DNA of 64,000 nt from Commensalibacter papalotli (GCF_947179115.1 NZ_CAMXCI010000003.1:146663-210662), one strand, 5' to 3'. Numbered from the stretch's first letter, positions 46,932-57,253 are shown. Numbers and translations are program-made. The notes: generated by a model not told the origin, from the letters alone.

Positions 46932-49900
46932 TTAAGAAGCTATTTTTCTTAATTCTTTGCTGAAAGTATCTTTGATATAAGGCCCGCCAGCCAATATATT
47001 AATTAGTAATATTCTATTTTCTGAATAGCTAGTATGGATGTTCAAGGTAGCTTCACCTTTTGTCCAACGACAAGGGGATTGTTCAATCACATCCCATCCT
47101 GCTAGTTCAGAATTAGATAAGTGATCATTAACTTCATAAATACCATTTTTGTTAATGATAAAGACGCCTCCAATCAATACACCAAGTTCACGACGGTCAT
47201 CAATAAATGAACCAACAGTTTCACAAGGACGATGAGTGTTTGAAATAAGGTTAACAGTATTCACACCTTCTGGGATGTTAAATACATATTTTCCATTACT
47301 GCATGAATGTGGTTGAATAATTGTTCCTAGTTCCGTTGTCAAATATAGGTTTGGATCAGTTGTAAGAGCAAGAGGTTCTGATTGTAATGAAGTATTCATT
47401 TTCAAAGCACGTTCGTTGATTTGGTTGTAAATTGGTTCAACAACTTCACGATGTACGGTTAATGGAGCCGCTGCGTCTTTATTCCAGTTCTTTACCTCAT
47501 TAAATAAAGAAACTACTTTTTGGCCACCAGAGAAAATATTTCTGTTTCCGGTATCTAAATAGCTTTCGGTTAACATTCCATTTGCCCTAATGACAGAATG
47601 CTGTTCTGTTTCAATATGATAGTAATCATAAGACGTGATAGAACGATCATAATAAATCGAACGACCATTAACGAGCATACGAGCGGGAATAAAATTACCA
47701 TCAAAGAATAAACAATGTTCTGGGGTGATGAGTAAATCTTTATTAGGAACATTTTTAGAGATTGCATTTTTCAAAACTCGTACAGGATAGCCTGCAAGAT
47801 CATCTGACAAGTGTTTTTTAACACTCATATGCTTATGTCCAACCCATATTACAGCAGAGCTAATCGTTTGATTTGTTTTCCAATCGAATGTTTCAACGAT
47901 TTCACCTGCTTTAATGGTTTCGACAGCTATTAAACCATTCGGGCTTGCAATAGCAGTGCCTGCCAAGAAACAGGTCTCCAAGATTACGTTGCCATCAGAG
48001 TTTTCACCAAGTGCATAACCTGTTGTTTTAACATCAGGAATATTCAGAGTAATTGATGAGCCGTCTTTGAGGGTAATGATTATATGATCATTATCATTAA
48101 ATTTTACACTGGCAACTTCGCTGCGTTGAATATCTTTAAGAGTAATGCTGTCATTACCATCAAAATCATTAATCGTGGAAGTGACCGTGGTTCCTCCTTG
48201 AGCTGCTTTTCCTGAAATAACCAGTCCTTTATTCTCTGTTCCAGTCAAAGAAATAATACCACCTGTCTCAGTCGTAATATTAGCCTTGCCACCAGGTTCT
48301 AATGTTAATGTTCCAGTTAAATTGTTAGAATTCGTAAACGTTGCAGTAGAAGTAGAATCAACAGAGACATTAGCAACCACTCCATTCGATACGTTTAAAA
48401 TACTATTATCAATAAGATAAGTATTACCCGTAATTGAACCACTATCTGCTACTTTTAAAGTGACACCTCCAGTAATATAATTATCAGCATAGGTGATACG
48501 ACCAGGGCCAGTTGTTAGAATCCCAGGAGATGCTGCAGTATCAGGGAATATCAGATTAGCACCATAATAACCTGCCCCAGATGGAAGATAACCAGCTCCA
48601 AAACTTGCAACGTGACCAACTAATCCTATCTTATATATACGATCAGCTTCAGTTCCGCCTAGTGGTACAAAAGCATAATACTGACTGTCAGTAGTAGTTA
48701 CTGTATAAGACCATACATTTAGTGAGTCTACGTAATAACCATCGGTATATTGCTCGCTCTCCCAAGTAATCGCGTTCCCATCTGAATCTGTATTTGCTGT
48801 GGGTTGAGCACCATAAGTGCTTATTTCAGATGAGAACGTTATAGGAGCAATAAAACTTTTTGTTTTCAACAAAGATGCTTGTGGAGTAGCACTGGCAGGA
48901 GCAAAATAATTTGGATCATTTAATAAAGAATTCAAATCATTTATATTATAATTGCCGGAATTATTTGTATCAGTAGTAGTGCTTGTTGAATGCGATTTAT
49001 CTTGTTCCGTATTTATTGTTGGAGCAGATTGGTTTTTATCTGGTGTTATTGTTGGAGCAGAATCCGTAGATGCAAATAGTTTAGGATCGTTGAGTAAAGT
49101 TAGAATGTTGTCTCTTGCAGAAACATTAATAACAATATCTTGAAGAGCTTCTCTGCCGTTAAGGAAGCCGCCTGTTTTTAGGTTTATTAAACCTATAATA
49201 GTGGTAGCATCTGTTGCTAGTAAAAGGGCACCACCAGAGCTTATGGTAGTTGCACCTATACTTCCGCTATTGATGTTTAGAATACCACCATTTGTAATGG
49301 TATTATTAGAAATGCTTCCACCATTAACAATGACGATACCTTGTGCGTTAATTGTTGTGCTGTTGACAATGCCGCCAGTGAATATACTAAGGTTCCCACC
49401 ATTAGCTACGGAGATGCCACTTGCTGTTCCGCCACTGATATAAATAGAGCCTTGGCTAACAACGGAGGCGTTATTAATTTTTCCACCGTTCATTAAGTAT
49501 TGATAACCACCGTTAACAACGGTATTAACAGCTGATGCACCATTATAGATAAATTCTCTGCCGCCATTGGTAACAGTTGTAGAAACAGCCGCACCAGAGT
49601 AAACATTTAACTTTGCACCAGGGATGAAAGTAACGTCTCCATTAATACCACCACCAGCACTGACATTCAAAGTCCCGCCAGATAGCGTAACAGGGCCTGT
49701 TCTTCCCCAATCATAAACTGTTAGTTGACCACCAGTGAAAACTTGAGTTCCTGCAGCAGATGCAAAAAGGTTAGGTGTTCCAGCAATAGCTTGTAAGCCA
49801 CCACTATTGACTCGTGTGGAGTTTGCGATACCACCACCAGAAATGTTCATTACGCCGTTTTGATTAATGGTGGTATTATTTGCAACACCAGCTGATGAAA

Positions 49901-51413
49901 CAGCTTGAGTTCCACCATTAAGAGTAGCATAACTTGTTGTGCCGCCATTATGATTATATAAAAATCCACCATTATTGACAACAGTATTATAAGCAATACC
50001 AGTGTCATAAACATGTTGCCAAGCTCCATTATTAACTGTTGCTGCGTAGGTTACTCCTCCCATAGAAGTATCTTGGGTACCACCTGTATTAACAGTTACA
50101 TTTGAAGCTGCGCCCCCAGAAAATACACGTTGGAACCCACCATTATTAACAACTGTAATGAATGAGGCGCCACCAGCAGAGACTTCTTGAATACCACCTG
50201 TATTAACGGTAGCATTTAAAGTTTTTCCTCCAGTGTAAACACGTTGGAAACCAGCATTGTTTACAGTGGCTGCGTTTGCTATCCCTCCATTATAAACTTC
50301 TTGGGTCCCACCTGCATTCATAGTGGCATTTGAACCTGTTCCTCCAGTGTAAATGCGTTGTTTACCACCATTTTGAACTGTCGTAACAATGGCAGTACCT
50401 CCAGAAATATCTTGGAGACCAGTTACATTGGTATTCCGAGCAACACCACCAGTGAATACCCGTTGACCACCCGCAGCAGCAATTGTTGCGTTATTTGCAA
50501 GACCGCCATTTTGGATTTGTTGTCCCCAGCCCCAAAGAACATTAGTGTTATTCGCAACCCCACTAGCACTAACATATTGCACGCCAGTAGAAAGAGTGGT
50601 GTAGTTGGCAGTCCCACCAGCAGAGACACTTTGATATCCACCAGTAAGGGTAGCATTATTATCCACACCACCAGCAGAAATAAATTCAAAGCCAGATTTG
50701 TCAAGAGTTGTATTGATGGCATAGCCACCAGATAATGTTAAGCTACCATTATTTGCAACGTATGTTCTGTCTGTAGATGCATTATTACCATTTACAACCA
50801 CTCTACCACCGTTAACGATTGTAATTGCAGCATGAGCATAACCATTAACTAACTGTGTTCCTCCAGCAAATATTGAGGTATTATTAGCAACGCCACCAGA
50901 CAAATATTGTGTACCATTGTTAATTATTGTGTTATAGGCATAGGTATTATTTTTAATATCTTGTACTGCGTTAACACCATTGACTGTTGTGTTATAAGCG
51001 GCACCACCACCAGAAAGTGTTTGTAAGCCGTTTCCAGTGACAAGTGTATTGTAAGTGGTGCCACCTCCATCAATAAATTGTCCCCCTTGCAAAATTGTTG
51101 TATTATACGTTTTTGCGCCATTGACATATTCTATAACGGTGTGGCCCAGTCTATCTGGGGGGGCATTTACAACAGTATTAGAGGTTGTTCCCCCAGCTGC
51201 AACGTATAACACACCACCATTAATTCTGGCATTATAAGATATTCCACCATTATTGATTATCAGGAATGCGCTATAGTTTGTGCCTATGTTATTTGCAACG
51301 CCATTAATGGTTACGCCATAACCAGTTTTTACATTTTGATTGTAGAGAGTGCGTCCTCTAGCTACAACTCCCCCTTGTATATATCTATTTTGCCACCAAA
51401 TCCAATCAGCCAT
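46932..51413 (-). CDS. Giant AIDA-repeat surface protein with C-terminal Hint domain
   Basis: 1493 residues. Residues ~60-800 are tandem AIDA-type repeats of ~19-20 residues (pattern NNGG...xGGxAxNTTV). They give way to Ser/Thr/Asp-rich linkers and a beta-rich region (~900-1140). Residues 1148-~1300 form a Hint_2 (hedgehog/intein) domain starting at Cys1148 in ETCFLAGTAIA with TPEHCLFF downstream; it could cleave itself. The last ~190 residues hold a beta-rich domain with CRWTKGEATL. There is no signal peptide and no autotransporter barrel, so export by type I secretion is more likely. AAAGG lies before the ATG. Confidence 0.85.
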   Translation of the reverse strand: MADWIWWQNRYIQGGVVARGRTLYNQNVKTGYGVTINGVANNIGTNYSAFLIINNGGISYNARINGGVLYVAAGGTTSNTVVNAPPDRLGHTVIEYVNGAKTYNTTILQGGQFIDGGGTTYNTLVTGNGLQTLSGGGAAYNTTVNGVNAVQDIKNNTYAYNTIINNGTQYLSGGVANNTSIFAGGTQLVNGYAHAAITIVNGGRVVVNGNNASTDRTYVANNGSLTLSGGYAINTTLDKSGFEFISAGGVDNNATLTGGYQSVSAGGTANYTTLSTGVQYVSASGVANNTNVLWGWGQQIQNGGLANNATIAAAGGQRVFTGGVARNTNVTGLQDISGGTAIVTTVQNGGKQRIYTGGTGSNATMNAGGTQEVYNGGIANAATVNNAGFQRVYTGGKTLNATVNTGGIQEVSAGGASFITVVNNGGFQRVFSGGAASNVTVNTGGTQDTSMGGVTYAATVNNGAWQHVYDTGIAYNTVVNNGGFLYNHNGGTTSYATLNGGTQAVSSAGVANNTTINQNGVMNISGGGIANSTRVNSGGLQAIAGTPNLFASAAGTQVFTGGQLTVYDWGRTGPVTLSGGTLNVSAGGGINGDVTFIPGAKLNVYSGAAVSTTVTNGGREFIYNGASAVNTVVNGGYQYLMNGGKINNASVVSQGSIYISGGTASGISVANGGNLSIFTGGIVNSTTINAQGIVIVNGGSISNNTITNGGILNINSGSIGATTISSGGALLLATDATTIIGLINLKTGGFLNGREALQDIVINVSARDNILTLLNDPKLFASTDSAPTITPDKNQSAPTINTEQDKSHSTSTTTDTNNSGNYNINDLNSLLNDPNYFAPASATPQASLLKTKSFIAPITFSSEISTYGAQPTANTDSDGNAITWESEQYTDGYYVDSLNVWSYTVTTTDSQYYAFVPLGGTEADRIYKIGLVGHVASFGAGYLPSGAGYYGANLIFPDTAASPGILTTGPGRITYADNYITGGVTLKVADSGSITGNTYLIDNSILNVSNGVVANVSVDSTSTATFTNSNNLTGTLTLEPGGKANITTETGGIISLTGTENKGLVISGKAAQGGTTVTSTINDFDGNDSITLKDIQRSEVASVKFNDNDHIIITLKDGSSITLNIPDVKTTGYALGENSDGNVILETCFLAGTAIASPNGLIAVETIKAGEIVETFDWKTNQTISSAVIWVGHKHMSVKKHLSDDLAGYPVRVLKNAISKNVPNKDLLITPEHCLFFDGNFIPARMLVNGRSIYYDRSITSYDYYHIETEQHSVIRANGMLTESYLDTGNRNIFSGGQKVVSLFNEVKNWNKDAAAPLTVHREVVEPIYNQINERALKMNTSLQSEPLALTTDPNLYLTTELGTIIQPHSCSNGKYVFNIPEGVNTVNLISNTHRPCETVGSFIDDRRELGVLIGGVFIINKNGIYEVNDHLSNSELAGWDVIEQSPCRWTKGEATLNIHTSYSENRILLINILAGGPYIKDTFSKELRKIAS

Positions 51414-52112
51414 TATCGTTACCTTTAAGTAATTTATATATGAATAATATTATTTATTGTGGTTAATTTTTATTTTTGAATTAGTTTTTAATTAATTCTA
51501 TTCATTATTTATATAATCATTATTTATTATTTATATATTACTTATACAATACTTGTATTTACTTTCCAAAATTAAAACTTAACAATTTCATAATATAAAC
51601 GAAATAATAGAAGAGTCAAAACAAATTTAAAAAAAATATAATTTTAATTGTATTTTGATTTAAAAAAGATTCTAAAAGAAAAAAAATAGCCTTAATATAT
51701 ACATGCTCATCTTAAAATCTCAATTTAAATCTTTTGAATATATAATTTGATAATGTAATATATTTGTAATTAATTATTGTTATTTGTTTATTTTTAATTC
51801 AAAATTAATTCAAAAATAAATCTATGAAAACTATATAAATTTGCTGATGATATATTTTTAACAAAAAAGATTAATTCCTTATTATTTGTTATTTTTTTTA
51901 TTTTATTACTGGTTACATATCAAAAAAAAATTACGATATAGTTTATTATTTTATGTGATAAAGACTTGAAATCGGAATAAAAATAACCCGAATAAAGTGT
52001 TTTCTTCTCGTAGTATTATGGTTTTTATAACAGGTATAAATAATTTATTGACATCAATAATGGTTAAATAAGATAATCAATAAATATTCATAAATGATGA
52101 CAGGAATTCGTT
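51414..52112. other. 700-base A+T-rich divergent region
   Basis: Carries the promoter of the giant repeat gene (minus) and of the ribbon-helix-helix gene (plus, see 52048-52077). The rest is very A+T-rich with long T-runs and no coding potential that I can support. Such spacers are typical ahead of surface-protein genes and may be regulatory or bind nucleoid proteins; that is inference. Confidence 0.6.
52048..52077 (+). promoter_or_regulatory. Sigma70-type promoter of the RHH-EVE gene
   Basis: A consensus -35 TTGACA (52048-52053), an 18-base spacer and a -10 GATAAT (52072-52077). The predicted start of transcription is about 30 bases before the ATG at 52113. Confidence 0.6.
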
Positions 52113-52730
52113 ATGTCTGGTATTATCTCAATGATAGAAAATAATGAGAAAAATAAAAAAGAGACCGTTGCGACAACTATTCGAATGACAGAAGAAGTTG
52201 CTTCCCAAATTGAAGGGTTAGTAGATTATTTAGAGACTTCTAAAAACGAGGTTATGGTTAACTTATTAAAAACAGGGTTAGAGCAGGCATATCAATATAT
52301 TGATGATATGGATAGCGATCCTTTGGAAATAGATACAGATGGAACACGTTATTTTTTATTGAATACGAACAAAGGTAATAATATTGCTGATCATGTTCGT
52401 ATGATTGATGAAGAACGTATAGAAGCATTTTGTTCTCCTTGGAAAGATGAAATAAAAAAAATAAAAAAAGATGATATTGTTTTTATGTATGCTAATGGTG
52501 AAGGGATCATCGCGTATGGCAAAGCAACTGGTATTGTCAAAAATGGTTACCGTTACGATGATCCTAAGCAAGATGCAAGTTGTTATCAATATTTAAATGA
52601 TTTTAAAAAAATCGCTAAACCTATAAAAGCATCTGAAATTTATAAAATTTTGGGGAAAAAAATTCCATTTCTAAAAACTTTATTTCCTTTAAAACAAGGT
52701 GAAAAGCTTTTAAAAACGATTAAAAAATAG
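52113..52730 (+). CDS. Ribbon-helix-helix and EVE-like domain fusion
   Basis: 205 residues. Residues ~18-62 look like a ribbon-helix-helix DNA-binding domain (a VATTIRMTEEVASQIE strand and helix, then TSKNEVMVNLLKTGLEQA). Residues ~78-185 resemble the EVE/PUA-like fold: RYFLLNTNKGNN, DDIVFMYANGEGIIAYGKATG, and a C-terminal helix-loop. EVE domains bind modified bases in DNA or RNA. A fusion of both is unusual and may link DNA recognition to sensing of base modification. AGGA lies eight bases before the ATG. It stands alone with its own promoter. Confidence 0.65.
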   Translation: MSGIISMIENNEKNKKETVATTIRMTEEVASQIEGLVDYLETSKNEVMVNLLKTGLEQAYQYIDDMDSDPLEIDTDGTRYFLLNTNKGNNIADHVRMIDEERIEAFCSPWKDEIKKIKKDDIVFMYANGEGIIAYGKATGIVKNGYRYDDPKQDASCYQYLNDFKKIAKPIKASEIYKILGKKIPFLKTLFPLKQGEKLLKTIKK

Positions 52731-52901
52731 CAATTTTGCTCTATTTAATAAATATTATTTAGTTTTATAATTATAAGGCATAAAGATTTTACTCTTTTGT
52801 CGCCTTCAATATTTACGTTTTATTACGCTGGACAATAATTAGTATTTATATTGTAAATTACTGCCCAGTTATTTTAATCAAATCATTTTGAAAAGATCTA
52901 T

Positions 52902-54584
52902 TTAAGATTCTAAAGTTCTACGGGGTTTTGCTCCGCTGATACCATAGTATAAAATATATATATAACAAAGAAGAGGTAATAAGAACGCATGGTGTAACCC
53001 AATGCTATCAGCGATAAATCCTTGAGCAAATGGAATAACAGCACCACCGACTATGGCCATAACAATCAGACTGGATGCTTGTTCGGTCAACGATCCCATT
53101 CCTGTAAGGGCCAAAGAGAAAATTGTTGGGAACATAATAGAGTTAAATAAACCAATAGAGATGATAGAGTATACAGCTATATCTCCGGAAGATGTCATTG
53201 TTGTAATTAACAAACCTAGGTTAACAATGGCACAAATTGAAAGCAATTTACGAGGAGATAACTTAACCATTAATGCAGAACCAATTAGGCGGCCAATCAT
53301 GGCACCACCCCAAAAGAATGCTACATATTGAGCGGCAACTTGTTCTGTCATGCGACCAATATCTGGCAATGTCAGATAGTTTATCATAAAACTGCCAACG
53401 GATACTTCAGCCCCTACATAAAAGAAGATACCAACAGCCCCAAGGACAGCGTGCGAATATTGGAAAACATCTTTAAGAGAGTGGGGATTATCTTTATTGG
53501 TTTGTTTTTGTTCACGGTTTTCAGGAAGTTTAAAAATAGCGACAAAACCCGCGAGTAATAATAGAATAATCCCTAAAATCGCATAAGGTTTTTGTACTGA
53601 TTTTGCTTGATCATCCCGATAGGCTTGCATTTTTTGTTTAACTTCAGGACTCAGCTCCAATTTTAGCTTTTGAAGCATCACAGTTTTTTCACTGCTTAAT
53701 GCAGTAGTCACTAGATTATCCATAGATTGAACAAGTACATCTGCTGGTAATTGATCTAATTGTTCAGGTGAGATGTTACTAAGGATAAAGAGTTTTTGAT
53801 CTGCTGGTGTATCACTTAAAACTGTTCCTAAGATTTCAGGGGGGAGGCGCTTTGCTTGTTCTAATAAAAGCTCATTAGGAAGTTTATTAAAGATAAAAGG
53901 TGGAATATTTTTTAATGCATAAGCAATATTTTCAGGTTTTGCCTGTGCTAATGCAGATTGGATTTCTGTAATAGGTTTATTTTCAAGAGTGGATATTAAT
54001 TGAACAGTTTCAGGGGCTGTTGCAACGTCTTTGGGTAAGGTATAAGAGGCACCAACAAGAATTAAAATACCACCAATATAAGGAGCAACTGTCGTTCCTA
54101 AAGAGTTTAATGCTTGAGCCAAGTTCAGTCGACTGGAACTTGTTTTTTGAGGGCCTAGTAAGGTTACATAAGGGTTGGCTGCGACTTGTAAAATGGTAAT
54201 CCCAGTTGCAAGAATAAAAAGAGCCAATAAGAAAATATAGTAATTGGAGGAAATAGCAGCAGGCCAAAATCCAAAAGCACCAATGGCAGCAATGATTAGG
54301 CCTGTAACTATTCCTTTTTTATATCCCAGTGAGGAAACAATTTTCCCTCCGGGGATAGACATTAAAAAATAAGCTCCAAAGAAGGTAAACTGAATTAACA
54401 TTGCTTGTGCATAGTTTAGTTCAAATACAGTTTTTAAATGCGGAATTAAAATATCATTTAAGCAGGTTAAAAAGCCCCACATAAAAAAAACAGTTGTCAT
54501 GACACTGAGTGCGATGGGGTAATAGGTAAATGAATTTTTCTGCGCCTCTGTTTGATTAGAGGTCATTTGTGAAGGGTTGCTCAT
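52902..54584 (-). CDS. FHS-family sugar transporter with ~150-residue periplasmic insert
   Basis: 560 residues from ATG 54584 (AGGAC upstream; a longer TTG start at 54659 is unlikely). The two halves match FucP/GluP-type sugar:H+ symporters: GFLTCLNDILIPHLK, VAANPYVTLLGP, SSRLNLAQALNSLGTT. Between membrane helices 5 and 6, about residues 181-333, sits a helical, Leu/Pro/Ala-rich insertion with repeats such as NKLPNELLLEQAKRLPPEIL and SPEQLDQLPADVLV. By topology the loop is periplasmic. Substrate likely a hexose. The insert is far longer than in FucP. Confidence 0.85.
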   Translation of the reverse strand: MSNPSQMTSNQTEAQKNSFTYYPIALSVMTTVFFMWGFLTCLNDILIPHLKTVFELNYAQAMLIQFTFFGAYFLMSIPGGKIVSSLGYKKGIVTGLIIAAIGAFGFWPAAISSNYYIFLLALFILATGITILQVAANPYVTLLGPQKTSSSRLNLAQALNSLGTTVAPYIGGILILVGASYTLPKDVATAPETVQLISTLENKPITEIQSALAQAKPENIAYALKNIPPFIFNKLPNELLLEQAKRLPPEILGTVLSDTPADQKLFILSNISPEQLDQLPADVLVQSMDNLVTTALSSEKTVMLQKLKLELSPEVKQKMQAYRDDQAKSVQKPYAILGIILLLLAGFVAIFKLPENREQKQTNKDNPHSLKDVFQYSHAVLGAVGIFFYVGAEVSVGSFMINYLTLPDIGRMTEQVAAQYVAFFWGGAMIGRLIGSALMVKLSPRKLLSICAIVNLGLLITTMTSSGDIAVYSIISIGLFNSIMFPTIFSLALTGMGSLTEQASSLIVMAIVGGAVIPFAQGFIADSIGLHHAFLLPLLCYIYILYYGISGAKPRRTLES

Positions 54585-54756
54585 AATAGTCCTATTTTTA
54601 TATTCTAATAAAATCGGATAGTGAAATTTGCTGAATATATTTAAAGTTATGTTCAGCAAAATAAAATATAACTATAGGAGAGCATAAAAGCACAAAAATA
54701 AAAAGTGTTTTATATAATTCAATGATGTTTTTTTTGTGAAGGGAATGCGATTAATC

Positions 54757-55395
54757 TTATCTTATGATCCATTGCTTGCGATCGGGATTTCGTTTTTCCC
54801 AGCCTCTTTGCTCTAATTCTGGGGTTTCATATTGGAATTGGGGATAACCAACGCATAAATAGGCAATGAACGTCCAATGATCAGGGACGCTTAAAATAGT
54901 TTTTACTTTTTGAGGAGGTAGGATGGAAACCCATCCTACACCAATATTATGAGCTCTTGCGGCCAACCAAAAGCTAAAAATTGACATCACAGTTGAATAT
55001 GCTGTGGTTTCAGGCATTGTATGTCTGCCCAAGCCTTTTCCTTGAGCTGGATTTTCTTCTGAAAAGACGGCTATATGGTGAGGAGCCTCATTTAAACCCG
55101 ATAATTTTAAGTTTGAATAAAGTTGTTGTTGTTCAGAAGCATATTGTTGTGCAGCTTGTTCGTTACATGTTTTAAAGAGTGTATAAATTTCTTGACGCAG
55201 TTTTTGTGTTTCAACCTTTATATAATGCCATGGTTCGCTGAGCCCCACAGATGGAGCCATACATGCAATAGAGAGGAGTTGATCTAATAATGTATCTTCT
55301 ACAGGCGTAGTTTGAAAATGTCTTACGTCTCTGCGCCAGGAAAATAGCTTGTTTAACTCTTGAATAAAATCTTCGGAAAATTGAGGAGGGGACAT
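54757..55395 (-). CDS. bluB: 5,6-dimethylbenzimidazole synthase
   Basis: 212 residues of the nitroreductase superfamily BluB branch. It makes the lower ligand of cobalamin from reduced FMN. Marks: SWRRDVRHFQTTPV, MAPSVGLSEPWHYIKV, then ETTAYSTVMSIFSFWLAARA, and LCVGYPQFQYETPELEQRGW. AAGAGAG lies before the ATG. No other cobalamin genes are adjacent; metH and queG elsewhere in the window would use the product. Confidence 0.9.
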   Translation of the reverse strand: MSPPQFSEDFIQELNKLFSWRRDVRHFQTTPVEDTLLDQLLSIACMAPSVGLSEPWHYIKVETQKLRQEIYTLFKTCNEQAAQQYASEQQQLYSNLKLSGLNEAPHHIAVFSEENPAQGKGLGRHTMPETTAYSTVMSIFSFWLAARAHNIGVGWVSILPPQKVKTILSVPDHWTFIAYLCVGYPQFQYETPELEQRGWEKRNPDRKQWIIR

Positions 55396-55416
55396 TTGAT
55401 CTCTCTTTCAATATTT

Positions 55417-55451
55417 AAAAAAAAGCCAGGAAAACTAGTTTCCTGGCTTTT
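55417..55451 (-). terminator. Terminator of mlaA-mlaC
   Basis: On the minus strand, AAAAGCCAGGAAA pairs with TTTTCCTGGCTTTT over a CTAG-like loop, followed by eight T. It is the strongest terminator in the window and lies 30 bases after the mlaC stop. Confidence 0.93.
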
Positions 55452-55480
55452 GACTATAATGACATTTATTAAGTAATCTT

Positions 55481-56134
55481 TTATGGGTGTTTTGCAATTT
55501 GACGCTTTAGGGCATCAATTAATGCGGATACACTATTACCGTGTCTGGCAATGAAAGAGGTATAATCACCTCTTTGTGTTACAGATAAAGAAGCGTTTTC
55601 ACCGATTATATCAACGACTTTTGGTGTGCCACTTTCTGTACTAATAATCCATTGTATTGATACATCAGGTTGCTTAGGACGGTGAAGAATGGTTTCAATA
55701 GAAAACTTGTTGCCTTCAGTTTTTGAAACTTTACCTATATTAAAAGAAACACCTTTATATTCACCTAAACGATCTGTGATAGAGTTAATCAAAACTTGAT
55801 GAAAAAGTTCAACATATTCTTTTTGCTGTGCTGGTGTTGCTGTACGCCAGAAACGACCTAGGCAAAATTTAGCAATAATATCTACATCAACGTCTTGATT
55901 AAGAAGGGTTAAAAATTTATCTTTTTTCTCTTTTGCTGACATGTCGCTATTAACAACGCCAACCATTGTATCCCCAGTATTTTTAAGCCATTTGCTTAGC
56001 TGAGCACTTGTATAGGTTGTTTGTGCTTGGGCAGTGGAAATACCAAAGTGAGAACCAGCAACGATATTGCCTGATAACAGCATGCCAGTAACTGCAACTG
56101 CAGAAAAAAGAAAACGACAAGAGGTAGTCTTCAT
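55481..56134 (-). CDS. mlaC: MlaC-family phospholipid-binding periplasmic protein
   Basis: 217 residues from ATG 56134 (AGGG upstream). A signal peptide ends at AHFG...AQA (around residue 35). The mature part has DVDIIAKFCLGRFWRTATPAQQ and FHQVLINSITDRLGEYKG, the MlaC/Ttg2D pattern. It shuttles phospholipids between the outer membrane MlaA and the inner membrane MlaFEDB complex. Sixteen bases separate it from mlaA upstream. Confidence 0.9.
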   Translation of the reverse strand: MKTTSCRFLFSAVAVTGMLLSGNIVAGSHFGISTAQAQTTYTSAQLSKWLKNTGDTMVGVVNSDMSAKEKKDKFLTLLNQDVDVDIIAKFCLGRFWRTATPAQQKEYVELFHQVLINSITDRLGEYKGVSFNIGKVSKTEGNKFSIETILHRPKQPDVSIQWIISTESGTPKVVDIIGENASLSVTQRGDYTSFIARHGNSVSALIDALKRQIAKHP

Positions 56135-56150
56135 TAATACAATCCCTAAC

Positions 56151-56975
56151 TTATTTAATATACCATGCTGGAGTTGTTGCTCTATGATCATTAATCAGCT
56201 CTTTGATTTCAGCACTTTGTTGTTGTTGATATGCACTACGAATCGTTGCATAAGGATCCAAAGAATCTCTTTGTAACTGATCCATTGCATCAAGATAGTC
56301 AGCTCTAGAGCTTATCACACCTAGTATATTATACGCCCAGTTAAAAGTAATCAAGCCATAACCTCTTGGTACATAGTTAAATGGCTGTAAACCAACGGCA
56401 ATTACCTTGCCAGCAGCGTCACGGAAATTGGATGGCCCCATAAACGGCACGAATAAATATGGACCAGATTTAATCCCCCAAGAAGCTAATGTCATCCCAG
56501 GTGTTGTGTCGTGATGTTCGTATCCTACCATTGAAGCGACATCAATAAATCCACCTACGCCAGCAACCATGTTAATGCACCATCTGGCAAAAGTATCACC
56601 AGCGCGTCTTGGTTTACCTGCACCGACATCAGAGAAGAACACAACAGGTTCATTCATTGTTGTAATCATATTGCTTAATGATTTACGAACCACTTTGGGG
56701 ACTGCCCATACATACGCTTTGGAAACAGGGCGCATTGTATATTTATCTACTTTAACGGTGAAATCGTACATTGGACGATTAAGGGGTTCGTATTTATCGT
56801 TATTACGTTTATACTCAGCTAGTGCCTCTGGATCCTTGGGGACAGGTGCAGTGCAAGCCGTAGCAAAAATACTGAGACCAACAGTTAATGTGAGATATGA
56901 GAGACGACGCATTTTTTGATTTTTCTTTGTTTGAGGTTTCAAAGAATAAGAAGTGTTGTCGTGATTCAAATTCAT
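56151..56975 (-). CDS. mlaA: MlaA/VacJ outer membrane lipoprotein
   Basis: 274 residues. Removes mislocalised phospholipid from the outer leaflet of the outer membrane. The start at 56975 is set by GAGGGG six bases upstream; ATG 56912 (MRRLSY) is a possible alternative that gives a shorter signal peptide. Lipobox FATAC, then NDKYEPLNRPMYDF, WCINMVAGVGGFIDVAS, and PYLFVPFMGPSNFRDA, all MlaA motifs. First of mlaA-mlaC. The inner-membrane mla genes are not in the window. Confidence 0.93.
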   Translation of the reverse strand: MNLNHDNTSYSLKPQTKKNQKMRRLSYLTLTVGLSIFATACTAPVPKDPEALAEYKRNNDKYEPLNRPMYDFTVKVDKYTMRPVSKAYVWAVPKVVRKSLSNMITTMNEPVVFFSDVGAGKPRRAGDTFARWCINMVAGVGGFIDVASMVGYEHHDTTPGMTLASWGIKSGPYLFVPFMGPSNFRDAAGKVIAVGLQPFNYVPRGYGLITFNWAYNILGVISSRADYLDAMDQLQRDSLDPYATIRSAYQQQQSAEIKELINDHRATTPAWYIK

Positions 56976-57253
56976 TTTGCCCCTCAAGTGACTTAAAATT
57001 AATTCCACTGTTTTATAAAATAGATGAGGAAATATCTCAAATATTATTTAAAATATATTGATATTTAGTCATCGCACAGAATGCGTTTTGACCATAGCAG
57101 ATTCATTTCTAAACAACAGAGAAAAGGTTATTAACAGAATAAAAAATCACCGTATCTTTATAGAATGTTGTAATAAAATCACAATATTTCGGGTCAAATA
57201 CGGGCAAACTATGGTAAGTTTAAAAAGGCAAATAGAGGGTATTTTTCGTGGAA

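Noticed and set aside
46932..51413. Reading the giant repeat protein as an autotransporter
   Set aside because: No signal peptide at the N-terminus and no beta-barrel domain at the C-terminus; the C-terminus is a Hint domain plus a small beta-rich domain.
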